Position numbers and translations under genes: made by a program
Assembly: GCF_030551255.1 (NCBI RefSeq)
Contig: NZ_CP130630.1
Location: forward strand, 11,407,001 to 11,471,000
Origin: Streptomyces sp. NL15-2K
GTDB lineage: Bacteria; Actinomycetota; Actinomycetes; Streptomycetales; Streptomycetaceae
Direction: 5' to 3'
Length of the DNA stretch: 64,000 nt
Notes under the pieces: generated by a model
Databases searched by the model: none
What the model was told of the DNA's origin: nothing
What the model saw: only the letters and a program-made list of their open reading frames with translations
In this document: positions 26,744 to 35,572 of the stretch, one piece after another
Position numbering within the stretch: the first letter of the stretch is position 1
Layout: each line of letters begins with the position of its first letter

Positions 26744-28245
26744 GACCGGTTGCCTTCCGTCGCCTGCGCACCCTCCACGCCGTGCGTACCTTCCACCACG
26801 CCCGGGCCCTCGACAACGGCCGGTCGCCGTTCCCCCACGCGCGTCTCCTGCTCGAAGGCATACCCCGCGCTCAGCACGGCCGCGTCCCCCCGGTGCGGTC
26901 CCACCACCTGGAGCCCGACCGGCAGTCCGGCCGGGGTGAAGCCGGCCGGGACCGACAGCGCCGGGCAGCCGGTCATCGTGATCACGTAGGCCGAGCGCAT
27001 CCAGTCCAGATACGTCTCCATCGCCGTGCCGTCCACGGACGCGGGGTAAGGGAGGCGGACGTCGAAGGGGGCGACCTGGCTGACCGGCAGCAGCAGGACG
27101 TCGTAGGTCTCGAAGAACTCCCGCACCCGGTGGAAGAGGGCGGCCTGAAGCAGCTGGGCGCGGCCCAGGTCCGGGCCGGTGAGCTTGCGGCCCTCCTCGA
27201 TGTTCCACACGACGTCTGCGGACATACGCTGCCGGTGCTCGTCCAGCAGGGGCCCGTAGGCGAGTTCCATCTGCCAGGCACGCTGGACGAGGAACGCCTC
27301 GTCGGCGCCGGACAGGTCGGGGCAGGCCTCCTCGACCTCGCAGCCCAGCGAGGTGAACACCTCCACCGCGCCGCGCACCACGTCCCGTACGTCGGGGTCG
27401 ACGGGCACGCTCCCGCCGAGGTCGGGCGACCAAGCGACCCGCCGGCCGCGGAGGTCGCCGTCGAGCGGTCCGGCGAAGGCGGAACCCGGATCCTGAAGGG
27501 CCAGCGGGCTGCGCGGATCCGGCCCGGCCAGCACGGACAGCGTCAGGGCGACGTCCCGCACGGTCCGCGCCATGGGGCCCTTCACCGACAGTTGGCTCCA
27601 GGGTGCCTTGTCGGGCCAGGACGGGACCCGGCCGGGGGAGGGCCGCAGCCCGACCACGTTGTTGAAGGAAGCCGGGTTGCGCAAGGAGCCGCCGGTGTCG
27701 CTGCCGTCGGCGATCGGCTGCATGCCGCAGGCGAGAGCGGCTCCCGCGCCGCCGCTGCTGCCGCCCGCGCTGCGCGAGAGGTCGTAGGGATTGCGGGTCG
27801 CGCCGAAGACGGGGTTGACGGTGTGCGAACCCATGCCGAGTTCGGGCACGTTGGTCTTGCCGAGTGTGATGGCCCCGGCCCGCCTGAGGCGTTCGACGAC
27901 CAGGTGGTCCCGGGCGGGGACGTGGTCGGCAAAGACGGGTGAGCCGTACGTCGTGCGGATGCCCGCGGTGTCGTGGAGGTCCTTGTGCGCGACGGGCAGC
28001 CCGTGCAGGGGCCCGACCTCGGCTCCCGAGGCGAGCTGCTCGTCCGCCTCGGCCGCCTGCTCCAGCGCCCGGTCGGCGACGAGGGTGACGATCGCGTTCA
28101 CCGACGGATCGACCTGGTCGACGCGTTCGAGGTGGGCGGTGACGACCTCGCGCGCGGACACCTCACGGCGCCGCAGGGCCGCGGCGAGTTCGGTGGCGGT
28201 ACGGAAGCACAGGTCATCCGTGGTGGGGTTCACGGCGTGGTTCAC
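26740..28245 (-). CDS. Amidase (amidase-signature family)
   Basis: 501-aa amidohydrolase of the Ser-cisSer-Lys type, hydrolysing an amide bond of unknown substrate. Catalytic motifs: Lys in LPVAHKDLHDTAG, the signature GGSSGGAGAALACGMQPIADGSDTGGSLRNPASF with the cis-Ser and nucleophile Ser. The C-terminus (about 460-501) is a low-complexity tail rich in VEG and GVE repeats. It overlaps the Nramp-like gene by 4 nt and the FAD oxidoreductase stub by 4 nt, so the three were one operon. Confidence 0.88.
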   Translation of the reverse strand: MNHAVNPTTDDLCFRTATELAAALRRREVSAREVVTAHLERVDQVDPSVNAIVTLVADRALEQAAEADEQLASGAEVGPLHGLPVAHKDLHDTAGIRTTYGSPVFADHVPARDHLVVERLRRAGAITLGKTNVPELGMGSHTVNPVFGATRNPYDLSRSAGGSSGGAGAALACGMQPIADGSDTGGSLRNPASFNNVVGLRPSPGRVPSWPDKAPWSQLSVKGPMARTVRDVALTLSVLAGPDPRSPLALQDPGSAFAGPLDGDLRGRRVAWSPDLGGSVPVDPDVRDVVRGAVEVFTSLGCEVEEACPDLSGADEAFLVQRAWQMELAYGPLLDEHRQRMSADVVWNIEEGRKLTGPDLGRAQLLQAALFHRVREFFETYDVLLLPVSQVAPFDVRLPYPASVDGTAMETYLDWMRSAYVITMTGCPALSVPAGFTPAGLPVGLQVVGPHRGDAAVLSAGYAFEQETRVGERRPAVVEGPGVVEGTHGVEGAQATEGNRS

Positions 28246-29300
28246 AGTCCTCCCAGGGTTTCCTTCAGCTGGACGACGGCGAGCACCCCGAACAGGACGA
28301 GTGAGCTCGAGAGCAGCACGTTCGAGACGGTCCTGTTACGGTACGGCTGCTTCAGGTCGCGCCGGTAGGAGCACCAGCAGCGCCCCGGACAGCAGTGGCA
28401 GGACGAGAGCCGACGGCGGCGTAGGTGAGCACCAGGGGGAACCGGCCGTCCCGCGAAGGTCAACGCCACGGAGGCGGCCACGCAGTAGAGCACGAACAGG
28501 CGGAACGGCGGCTGCGTTGGTCCATGTGGTGCTCGGCCTCGGCGTCCGGGCCACGAACAGGAACGTGACCGCGTAACTCACCGCCGAGCCCGCCCGCATG
28601 ACGGGCAGCCAACTCCGGTGCCGCCAGCGCTTCTCCCGCACCCAGTAGCTGTACGAGGCCACCCCGGCCGTGCCGCCCACCCCGCCGATCAGCGACAGGA
28701 CGGTGACCACGTCGCCCTCGGGCAGCCGCGGCCGCAGCGAGGACACCAGGGCGGACGGGTCGTCCATGGTGACGAGCGTGGCGACCGCCAGCACGACCAT
28801 GCCGACGAACTTGGACAGGATGAACCCGCTCATCACCCGCTCGAACAGTGCGTACCGGCCCACGTACACGAGCCCGGCCGACGCCGGCGCGATCACCATG
28901 GCCGGTGGCCTCAGCGGCAGCGCGGGGAGCAGCGTCGACAGTGCCAGCGCCACCACCGAGCCAAGGGCCGCCCCGTACAGCAGTCCGATGACCGCGACGA
29001 ACGCGAAGAGCGCGTACGGCAGCCAGCGGCCCGCCGCGCGCAGGCTCGCGATCACCGTCGGACCGCTCGCCAGGTACAAGCGTCCCACCGCCTCGGTGAG
29101 CGCGTACTTGAGGACGACTCCGATGAGGATCGCCCACAGCAGGGCCATGCCGTATCCGGCGGCGCCCGCCAGCGACGTCACCATGTCGCCCGCGCCTACA
29201 CTGGCGGCCGCCAGGACCAGCCCCGGCCCGAGGACGGCCAGCCGTCCGCGTCGTGTGGCGGGGGCGTGCGACGGCTCGGGGGACGGTGTCGTTGCTTGCG
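28242..29300 (-). pseudogene. Nramp-family divalent-metal transporter, frameshifted
   Basis: The minus strand reads RLAVLGPGLVLAAASVGAGDMVTSLAGAAGYGMAL and continues for about 210 residues of typical Nramp helices (VLKYALTEAVGRLYLASG, GRYALFERVMSGFILSKFVGM). After the SYAVTFLFV helix it runs off frame near 28540. A second frame then carries LLYCVAASVALTFAGRPVP, the first returns with ALVLPLLSGALLVLLPARPEA, and the second ends with YRNRTVSNVLLSSSLVLFGVLAVVQLKETLGGL at 28242. At least three frameshifts, plus some missing sequence near 28500-28540, break the gene. The start codon is unclear; no good ATG or GTG is seen near 29300. Confidence 0.75.
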
Positions 29301-29412
29301 GGTGAGGGGGCTTCCAGGAGTCGCGGTCACGTCGGCCGCGTTCGGAGGGATGCTCGCGCCCGACTGCGCGGTTGACGTCTTTTTCGCCAGAGCCGGCAGA
29401 AAAGATCTCCTC

Positions 29413-29504
29413 AATACATCGGAGGAGTCAAGTACCTCTGATGCTGTTGAGGTCATTGACAGGCACAGAGAGCCTGCTAGGTTGCCCGATACACCCGATG
29501 TATC
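29413..29504 (+). promoter_or_regulatory. Promoter and palindromic operator for the GH95 gene
   Basis: -35 TTGACA at 29456-29461, 16-nt spacer, -10 TAGGTT at 29478-29483. Just after it lies GATACACCCGATGTATC at 29488-29504, whose 6-bp arms GATACA and TGTATC are perfect inverted repeats. A half-like copy AATACATCGGAG is at 29413-29424. The layout is that of a repressor that blocks at the start site, perhaps of the GntR/FCD type, whose sites in actinomycetes often resemble this; the regulator is not identified here. Confidence 0.65.
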
Positions 29505-29532
29505 GATGATCCGTCAGGTCTGGAGGACGAAG

Positions 29533-31869
29533 ATGACCTCACAGCCGGAGCAACGTTCGAAGGTGGCCCGCAGAGCCGTACTCGGCACCGCGCTGGGCGG
29601 CGCCGCGGCGGCGGCCCTGCCCGGGGCGGCCCACGCCGAGGGGCCGTTACAGACGGTGCCGTCCGTCGCTGGCGGGCCGGTGACCGGGGTCGGCAGACGC
29701 CCCTGGAGACTCCGCGACACCATGACCACCGACGGCGCCTGGGCGAGGTTCCTGCGCGGCCAGGACCTGCTGTGGGCCAGGCTGCCCACCCGCTGGTACG
29801 AGGGTCCGTTCCTCGGTGACGGGCTGCTCGGCAGCATGGTGTATCAGGAGCCGGGCACCAACCAGATCCGTTTCACCGTGCAGCACGGCCGGGTCCAGGA
29901 CCACCGCCCCGAGTTCGGCAGCACCTGGGGCACCTGTCGCCTGCCGGTAGGACACCTCACGCTCGAACCGGTCGGCACCATCACCGCCGTCGACTGGCGG
30001 CTGAGCCTGTGGAACGCCGAACTCACCGGCACCGTCACCACCACGGCGGGCACCCTCCACCTCTCCGCCCTCATCCACGACGAGGTCCTGGCCGTCCGCA
30101 CGACCGCCGACGGCGACGAACAGGTCGTCTGGACGTTCCACCCCGAGGACGCCATCAGCCCCCGCAAGATCAGCGAGGCCCCACCCACCGGCTACACCGC
30201 CAACCCGCCCTGGACCACCAGGACCACCACCGACGGCACCGAGCAGGTGCTCCAACCCCTCACCGGCGGCGGCCAGACCGCCACCGCCCTCCACCGCATC
30301 GGCGACGACCTGCTGCTCAGCGTCGGACACAGCTTCCCCTCCGACACCGCCGCCGAGGCCGATTCGCTGCGCAACCTGCGGCGCGCGACGTCGTACGGCG
30401 CTCTCAGGCGACGGCACATCCGCTGGTGGCACGCGTTCTACCGGAAGAGCTTCGTGTCGTTCCCCGACCGGCGGCTGCAGAGCTTCCACTGGATCCAGCT
30501 CTACAAGGTCGCCTCCGCCAGCCGAGCGGACGGCCCTGTCATGGCCACCTCCGGGCCGTGGCTGGAACCCACCCCGTGGCCCGCGGTCTGGTGGAACCTC
30601 AACATCCAACTGGAGTACTGGCTCATCCACGGCTCCAACCACCTGGAACTCGACGCGCTCGCCACCACCCTGCGCCAGAACCAGGAACAGCTCATCGCCA
30701 ACGTGCCCGCCGCCTACCGCGCCGACAGTTCCGGCGTCGGCCGCAGCTCCGACATGTTCGCCAACCGGGCGGTGGGCGAGCCGGGAACCGGCACCGAGGT
30801 CGGCAACCTCACCTGGGCCCTGCACAACGTCTGGCTGTCCTACCGGCACTCCATGGACAAGTCCCTGCTGCGCGACACGATCTACCCGGTGCTGCGCCGG
30901 GCCGTCAACTACTACCTGCACTTCCTCACCCCGGGCAGCGACGGCAAGCTCCACCTGCCGAGCACCCTCTCGCCCGAATACCCCGTCGTACCGCCGCAGG
31001 ACACCAACTACGACCTGGCCCTGATCCGCTGGGGCTGCCGGACACTCGTCGAGTCCGCCGAACTTCTGGGTATCGACGAGGAGTTGATCCCACGGTGGAA
31101 GGAGGTGCCGGCCAGGCTCACGCCGTACCCCGTCGACGACAACGGCTTCATGATCGGCGCCGACACCCCGTACGCCCAGTCCCACCGCCACTACTCGCAC
31201 CTGCTGATGGTGTACCCGCTGTACCTCGTCAACTGGGACCAGCCCGAAAGCCGCGACCTGATCGCGAAGTCGGTCGCCCACTGGCACGCGCTCACCGGCG
31301 CCCACCGCGGCTACAGCTACACCGGCGCCGCCTCGATGTACGCGATGACCGGCGACGGCGACACCGCGATCACCTACCTGCGGAAGTTCTTCGACCCCAC
31401 CACTCGCTACCCCTGCCAGGCCAACACCCACTACACCGAGGCCGGTCCGGTCATCGAGACTCCGCTGTCCGCCTCGCAGTCCCTGCACGACATGTTCTGC
31501 CAGAGCTGGGGCGGCGTGATCCGCGTCTTCCCGGCCGTCCCCACCGCATGGGCGGACGTCACCCTGCACGACTTCCGCACCCAGGGCGCCTTCCTGGTCA
31601 GCGCCGTCCGCCAGGCGGGGGCCACCCGGTTCATCCGCGTCAGAAGCCTGGCGGGCGAGCCGCTCAAGCTCCGCCACGGCCTCACCGGCTCGCTCACCGT
31701 GCTGCTCGACGACGGCAGCCCGGCCCGCACCGAGGACCTGGGCGCAGGCACCCTCGCCATCGACCTGCCCAAGGGCCGCGAGGTACTCGTCCACTCCGGC
31801 TCGGGCCCCGACCTCGTCATCGCGCCCGTCGCCGTCGGCGATCCGGGCCCGGCCTGGGGACTGCCGTAG
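29533..31869 (+). CDS. GH95-family glycoside hydrolase, Tat-secreted
   Basis: 778-aa secreted enzyme, by family an alpha-L-fucosidase or alpha-L-galactosidase of the inverting type. The ATG at 29533 follows GGAGGACGAAG. The N-terminus has a Tat signal (ARRAVLGTALGGAAAAALPGAAHA). Then an N-terminal beta-sandwich (LPTRWYEGPFLGDGLLGSMVYQ..., about 60-330) and an (alpha/alpha)6 barrel with MATSGPWLEPTPWPAVWWNLNIQLEYW, PSTLSPEYPV, SHRHYSHLLMVYPLYLVNW, and a C-terminal beta domain. It is followed 55 nt later by a GH97 gene in the same orientation. Predicted substrate: L-fucosyl or L-galactosyl caps on plant glycans. Confidence 0.85.
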   Translation: MTSQPEQRSKVARRAVLGTALGGAAAAALPGAAHAEGPLQTVPSVAGGPVTGVGRRPWRLRDTMTTDGAWARFLRGQDLLWARLPTRWYEGPFLGDGLLGSMVYQEPGTNQIRFTVQHGRVQDHRPEFGSTWGTCRLPVGHLTLEPVGTITAVDWRLSLWNAELTGTVTTTAGTLHLSALIHDEVLAVRTTADGDEQVVWTFHPEDAISPRKISEAPPTGYTANPPWTTRTTTDGTEQVLQPLTGGGQTATALHRIGDDLLLSVGHSFPSDTAAEADSLRNLRRATSYGALRRRHIRWWHAFYRKSFVSFPDRRLQSFHWIQLYKVASASRADGPVMATSGPWLEPTPWPAVWWNLNIQLEYWLIHGSNHLELDALATTLRQNQEQLIANVPAAYRADSSGVGRSSDMFANRAVGEPGTGTEVGNLTWALHNVWLSYRHSMDKSLLRDTIYPVLRRAVNYYLHFLTPGSDGKLHLPSTLSPEYPVVPPQDTNYDLALIRWGCRTLVESAELLGIDEELIPRWKEVPARLTPYPVDDNGFMIGADTPYAQSHRHYSHLLMVYPLYLVNWDQPESRDLIAKSVAHWHALTGAHRGYSYTGAASMYAMTGDGDTAITYLRKFFDPTTRYPCQANTHYTEAGPVIETPLSASQSLHDMFCQSWGGVIRVFPAVPTAWADVTLHDFRTQGAFLVSAVRQAGATRFIRVRSLAGEPLKLRHGLTGSLTVLLDDGSPARTEDLGAGTLAIDLPKGREVLVHSGSGPDLVIAPVAVGDPGPAWGLP

Positions 31870-31924
31870 CGACATTCCGCAGGGATCCACGCACCGCCCC
31901 ACCTCATCAACAGGGAGGGTTCTC

Positions 31925-33826
31925 ATGGTGGTTCCGATCAGAACCGCGGTCGCCGCGCTCTGCGCCGGGCTGGTGGCCACACTTCTCACATCCGGCCCCG
32001 CTCGGGCCGAACAACGCGAGCATGTCTGGACCGTGTCCGGACCCGGGCACGCCTCGGCGCATGAACCGAGAGCGCGCATATCCCTGGACGACACGACCGG
32101 CACCGTCAGTCTGTCGGTGAACCGGGGAGGGCATACGGTCGTCGAGCCGTCGCCCGTCGGCATCGTCACCGAACAGGCCGACCTCTCCCAGGACTTGCGC
32201 TTCCTGCACCGCAAGGACCGGCTGATCGACGAGCGGTACCGGGCGAAGTCCGGCAAACGACTGGACCGCCGGGTCCGCATGAACGAGACACGCCTGTCGT
32301 TCGCCACCCCCGCCGGCGCCCGGCTCGACCTCGTCGTCCGCGCCTCCGCCGACGGCGTCGCCTACCGGTACGTCCTGCCCGCCGGGTACGGCGACGTGCT
32401 CGGCGAGACCTCCGCGTTCAACCTGCCGCCGGACGCGAGCGCCTGGCTCGGCACCTACCGGGCCGACAACGAGGGCCAGTTCGCCCAGTACACCGCCGCG
32501 ACCGCGCCGACCGGGGAGTACTCGGACCAGGCGCTGTTCGCGACCGACGGCGGCTACACGTTGCTCGCCGAGTCCGACCTCACCGGCACGTACTCCGGTG
32601 CCAGGCTCGCCCACGACCAGGGCACCGGCACCTACCGGATCGAGCTCGCGGACGACCGCGTCCACACCGACGGCCCTCTCGCCACCCCTTGGCGGGCCAT
32701 GGTCACCGGTGACCTCGCCACCGTCACCCGATCCACCTTCACCGACGACCTCGCCCCCGCCTCCAAGGTCGCCGACTCCTCCTGGATCCGGCCCGGCACC
32801 GTGCTGTGGACCTGGCTCGCCGGCGGCCGCCCGGCCGGCCAGAGCCTCGCCGCGCAGAAGGCCTACGTCGACTACGCCGCCGAGCGGAACTGGCCGTACG
32901 AGGCCGTCGACGCGGGCTGGTACTTCAAGACCGACGAGTGGGACACCACCGACCCGAACTGGCAGACCAACAGCTGGATGCCCGAACTCGTCGACTACGC
33001 GCGAGCCAAGGGCGTCGGCATCATCGTCTGGATCCACCAGCGTGACCTCGACACACCCGAGGAACGCGCCCAGTGGCTGCCCACCCTGGAGCGGTGGGGC
33101 GTCAAAGGCGTCAAGATCGACTTCATGGACTCCGAGGCGCAGCCCATGCTCCGGTGGTACGACACCATCCTCCAGGAGACCGCCGCTCACCACCTCATGG
33201 TCAACTTCCACGGCTCGACCGTCCCGAAGGGCATCCAGCGCACCTGGCCCCAGGTCATGACCCTGGAGGGCGTCGCGGGAGAGGAGAAGCGAACCAACAC
33301 CGCCGCCCACCTCACCACCCTGCCCTTCACCCGCAACGTCATCGGCTCCATGGACTTCACCCCCGGCGCCTTCCAGCGCGTCGGCCTGCGCCCCAACTCC
33401 GACGCGGCCGAGGTCGGGCTCACGGTCGCCTACGAGTCGGGCCTCCAGATGTTGGCGGGCACCCCCGAGTCGTACGACGCCCGGCCGCTCGCCCGGGACT
33501 ACTTCGATCAGGTCCCCGCGGCCTGGGACGACACCCGGCTGCTCGCCGGCCGCCCCGGCCAGGAAGCCGTGCTGGCCCGCCGCAGTGGCGACCGCTGGTT
33601 CCTGGGCGGGGTGTACGCCGGCACCGCCCGCACCGCCGAGGTCCCGTTGACCATCGGCCCAGGGCGGTGGCTCGTCGAGACGATCCAGGACGGCACCGAC
33701 GGGCTCGTCCAGAACCGGCGGATACTGCGAGGCGGCGACACGCTCGGCGTGGACGTCGTCGCGGGCGGCGGCTTCGCCGCGATCGCCTGCCCCTGGCGCG
33801 CGGGCGTCACCACCTGTTACCGCTGA
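31925..33826 (+). CDS. GH97-family glycoside hydrolase (retaining alpha-galactosidase-like)
   Basis: 633-aa secreted enzyme. Signal peptide about 1-29 (AALCAGLVATLLTSGPARA). N-terminal beta-sandwich: ISLDDTTGTVSLSVNRGG and DLRFLHRKDRLIDERY. Barrel: NWPYEAVDAGWYFKTDEWD, GIIVWIHQRDLDT, GVKGVKIDFMDSEAQPML (the Asp after KI is the likely nucleophile), HGSTVPKGIQRTWPQVMTLEGVAGEE (Glu candidate acid/base), and the C-terminal domain. The VKIDF motif with Asp favours the retaining alpha-galactosidase branch over inverting alpha-glucosidases. The ribosome-binding site is GGGAGGG. Confidence 0.87.
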   Translation: MVVPIRTAVAALCAGLVATLLTSGPARAEQREHVWTVSGPGHASAHEPRARISLDDTTGTVSLSVNRGGHTVVEPSPVGIVTEQADLSQDLRFLHRKDRLIDERYRAKSGKRLDRRVRMNETRLSFATPAGARLDLVVRASADGVAYRYVLPAGYGDVLGETSAFNLPPDASAWLGTYRADNEGQFAQYTAATAPTGEYSDQALFATDGGYTLLAESDLTGTYSGARLAHDQGTGTYRIELADDRVHTDGPLATPWRAMVTGDLATVTRSTFTDDLAPASKVADSSWIRPGTVLWTWLAGGRPAGQSLAAQKAYVDYAAERNWPYEAVDAGWYFKTDEWDTTDPNWQTNSWMPELVDYARAKGVGIIVWIHQRDLDTPEERAQWLPTLERWGVKGVKIDFMDSEAQPMLRWYDTILQETAAHHLMVNFHGSTVPKGIQRTWPQVMTLEGVAGEEKRTNTAAHLTTLPFTRNVIGSMDFTPGAFQRVGLRPNSDAAEVGLTVAYESGLQMLAGTPESYDARPLARDYFDQVPAAWDDTRLLAGRPGQEAVLARRSGDRWFLGGVYAGTARTAEVPLTIGPGRWLVETIQDGTDGLVQNRRILRGGDTLGVDVVAGGGFAAIACPWRAGVTTCYR

Positions 33827-33834
33827 GCGCCGTC

Positions 33835-33871
33835 GTCCCGGCGGGCCGGATACACGGTGGTTCGCCGGGAC
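33835..33871 (+). terminator. Hairpin terminator after GH97 gene
   Basis: GTCCCGGCG at 33835-33843 pairs with CGCCGGGAC at 33863-33871 (9-bp perfect stem, 19-nt loop). It begins 8 nt after the GH97 stop. Confidence 0.6.
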
Positions 33872-33885
33872 GGCTGTTCAGACCA

Positions 33886-33900
33886 GTGAACGTTGCTCAC
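33886..33900 (+). promoter_or_regulatory. Palindrome-like site before GH88-like remnant
   Basis: GTGAACGTTGCTCAC has outer arms GTGA and TCAC and shares GTGAACGTT with the perfect GTGAACGTTCAC operator at the GH53 gene. It lies about 36 nt upstream of the broken gene start at 33937. It is a candidate LacI-type operator. Confidence 0.4.
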
Positions 33901-33936
33901 GTGGTTGTGCGGCGGCGCGCCCTTGAAGGGACCAGC

Positions 33937-34292
33937 ATGAGTGTCTCCCGGCGTACTGTGCTCACTTCGGCGGCCGGTGCCGCGGCGTTATGTGTTGCGT
34001 CGACACCAGCCGCGTCCGCGTCCGCGGACACGACCGCAGGCCGGACACCGGCACCGACCCTGCGGAAGCTCCACTCGGCGGTGATTACGCCGTCGACAAG
34101 ATGGCCGACTCGTACGACTTCGACCCGGACAGCGGCGCGCCGATCGGTCTACCGGCGCACCAAGAACCCCGAGTTCCTGGCGACCGCTCGCAAGCTCGCG
34201 GACTCCGCTGGAAGGCATCCTGCGGGTGCTGGAGGCGCTGGTCGGCCCGCGCTGGAGTCCAGCTTGCCGCCGGGCGGCTCCTCCAGCAAGGG
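33937..34292 (+). pseudogene. GH88-like unsaturated-glucuronyl hydrolase remnant
   Basis: Starts with a clear Tat signal (MSVSRRTVLTSAAGAAALCVASTPAASA). Then, in two frames, LRKLHSAV, DYAVDKMADSYDFDPDSGAPIGLP, and VYRRTKNPEFLATARKLAD are typical of the start and first helix pair of GH88/GH105 hydrolases. The remainder of the (alpha/alpha)6 barrel is missing; only 30 codons of unclear origin (ILRVLEALVGPRWSP) come before the permease gene. The gene is deleted and frameshifted. It suggests the locus once also processed uronic-acid oligosaccharides. Confidence 0.6.
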
Positions 34293-34295
34293 ACT

Positions 34296-35558
34296 TCAAG
34301 CCCGCCCGTGTGCCTCCTGCGTGCGTCGCGACAGCGAGTCGATGACCACCGCTGCGAAGAGCACCCCGCCCGTGATGATGAACTGGACGGCGGCGGGGGT
34401 GTCCGTGATCGCCATGCCCGAGGCGATCGACTGGATGACCAGGATGCCGAGCACCGCGGACCAGGTCGTACCGCGTCCTCCGAACAGGCTGGTGCCACCG
34501 ATGACGGCTGCCGCGATGGCGTTGAGCAGGAGGACGCCCGAGCCCGAGCCCTGGCTCACCGAGGTGATGCGGGAGGCCAGGAACAGGCCGCCGACCGCGG
34601 CCATGGTGCCCGAGACGGCGAGCACCGCGGTCTGCACGCGGATCACGCTGAGGCTGGCGCGCCGGGCCGCCTCGACGCCGCCGCCGAGTGCGTAGACCTG
34701 CCGCCCGTAGTGCGTGCGGCGGAGAATGATGTCGAGGCCGGCCACCACCACCAGGAAGATCAGGAGCGCGAGCGGCAGACCCTGGAAACGGTTGAGCAGA
34801 TACGCGGCGGCGAACGCGATCGCCGCGAGTGCTCCCGTGCGCACCGCGATTCCGCGGAGCGAGCGGTGTGGCATGCCCACGGCCATGCGGCGCCGCCTGT
34901 CCTGGTGGGAGACGAGGAAGACCATGCCCGCGCCGATCGCGGCCACGCCGTAGGCGGCGGCGTCATGGGTGAAGTAATAGCTGGTCAGCTTGGCGACAAG
35001 GCCGTTCTCGTCGAGGTTGACGGTGCCGCTGGTCCCGAGGATGTAGAGCATGAGGCCGTTCCAGGTGAGCAGCCCCGCGAGCGTGACGACGAACGCCGGT
35101 ACCCGGGCTCTGGCGAAGGAGAAGCCCTGGACGGCTCCGGTGACGGTCCCCACGAGCACGGCGATGATGAGGGCGAGCCATTCCGGCACGCCGTTGTTGA
35201 CGTTCAGAACGGCGAAGACAGCCGCCGCGAGACCGCTGATCGAGCCGACCGACAGGTCGAGCTCGCCGAGCAGCAGCACGAAGACGATGCCGACCGCGAT
35301 CAGGCCCGTGCCCACGATGTCCACGCTGAGATTGGACAGGTTCCGGGGGGAGAGGAAGTTCTCGTTGAGGGTCTGGAAGGTGATCCAGACCGCGGCGAGG
35401 ACGAGGACGACGGGGAGCCAGCCGAGTTCTCCGGCGCTCAGCTTGCGCCGGAAGACGGCGACCCAGCTCTCCAGGGCACGGGCGATGGCCCGCTCCCGGT
35501 GCGGGGGACGAGCCTCGGTGCGCGGCGCGGTGGGTTCGGCCCGCGTGTGGTCCGCCAT
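34296..35558 (-). CDS. Sugar ABC transporter permease (XylH-like)
   Basis: About 420-aa multispanning permease of the ribose/xylose (CUT2) class. Hydrophobic helices start at LPVVLVLAAVWITFQTLNENFLSPRNLSNL, with the conserved LLGELDLSVGSISGL segment, VPAFVVTLAGLLTWNG, and FGGRGTTWSAVLG near the C-terminus. I prefer the ATG at 35558 (MADHTRAEP) because AAAGGGA lies 8 nt upstream; an in-frame ATG at 35579 would overlap the ATPase gene by 7 nt. Position next to the ATPase and binding protein makes it the membrane component. Confidence 0.88.
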   Translation of the reverse strand: MADHTRAEPTAPRTEARPPHRERAIARALESWVAVFRRKLSAGELGWLPVVLVLAAVWITFQTLNENFLSPRNLSNLSVDIVGTGLIAVGIVFVLLLGELDLSVGSISGLAAAVFAVLNVNNGVPEWLALIIAVLVGTVTGAVQGFSFARARVPAFVVTLAGLLTWNGLMLYILGTSGTVNLDENGLVAKLTSYYFTHDAAAYGVAAIGAGMVFLVSHQDRRRRMAVGMPHRSLRGIAVRTGALAAIAFAAAYLLNRFQGLPLALLIFLVVVAGLDIILRRTHYGRQVYALGGGVEAARRASLSVIRVQTAVLAVSGTMAAVGGLFLASRITSVSQGSGSGVLLLNAIAAAVIGGTSLFGGRGTTWSAVLGILVIQSIASGMAITDTPAAVQFIITGGVLFAAVVIDSLSRRTQEAHGRA

Positions 35559-35572
35559 GTTGTGCATCCCTT

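Noticed and set aside
29647..32307. 886-codon minus-strand frame opposite the GH95 gene
   Set aside because: Val/Gly/Arg-rich shadow with no motifs; GH95 on the plus strand is clear.
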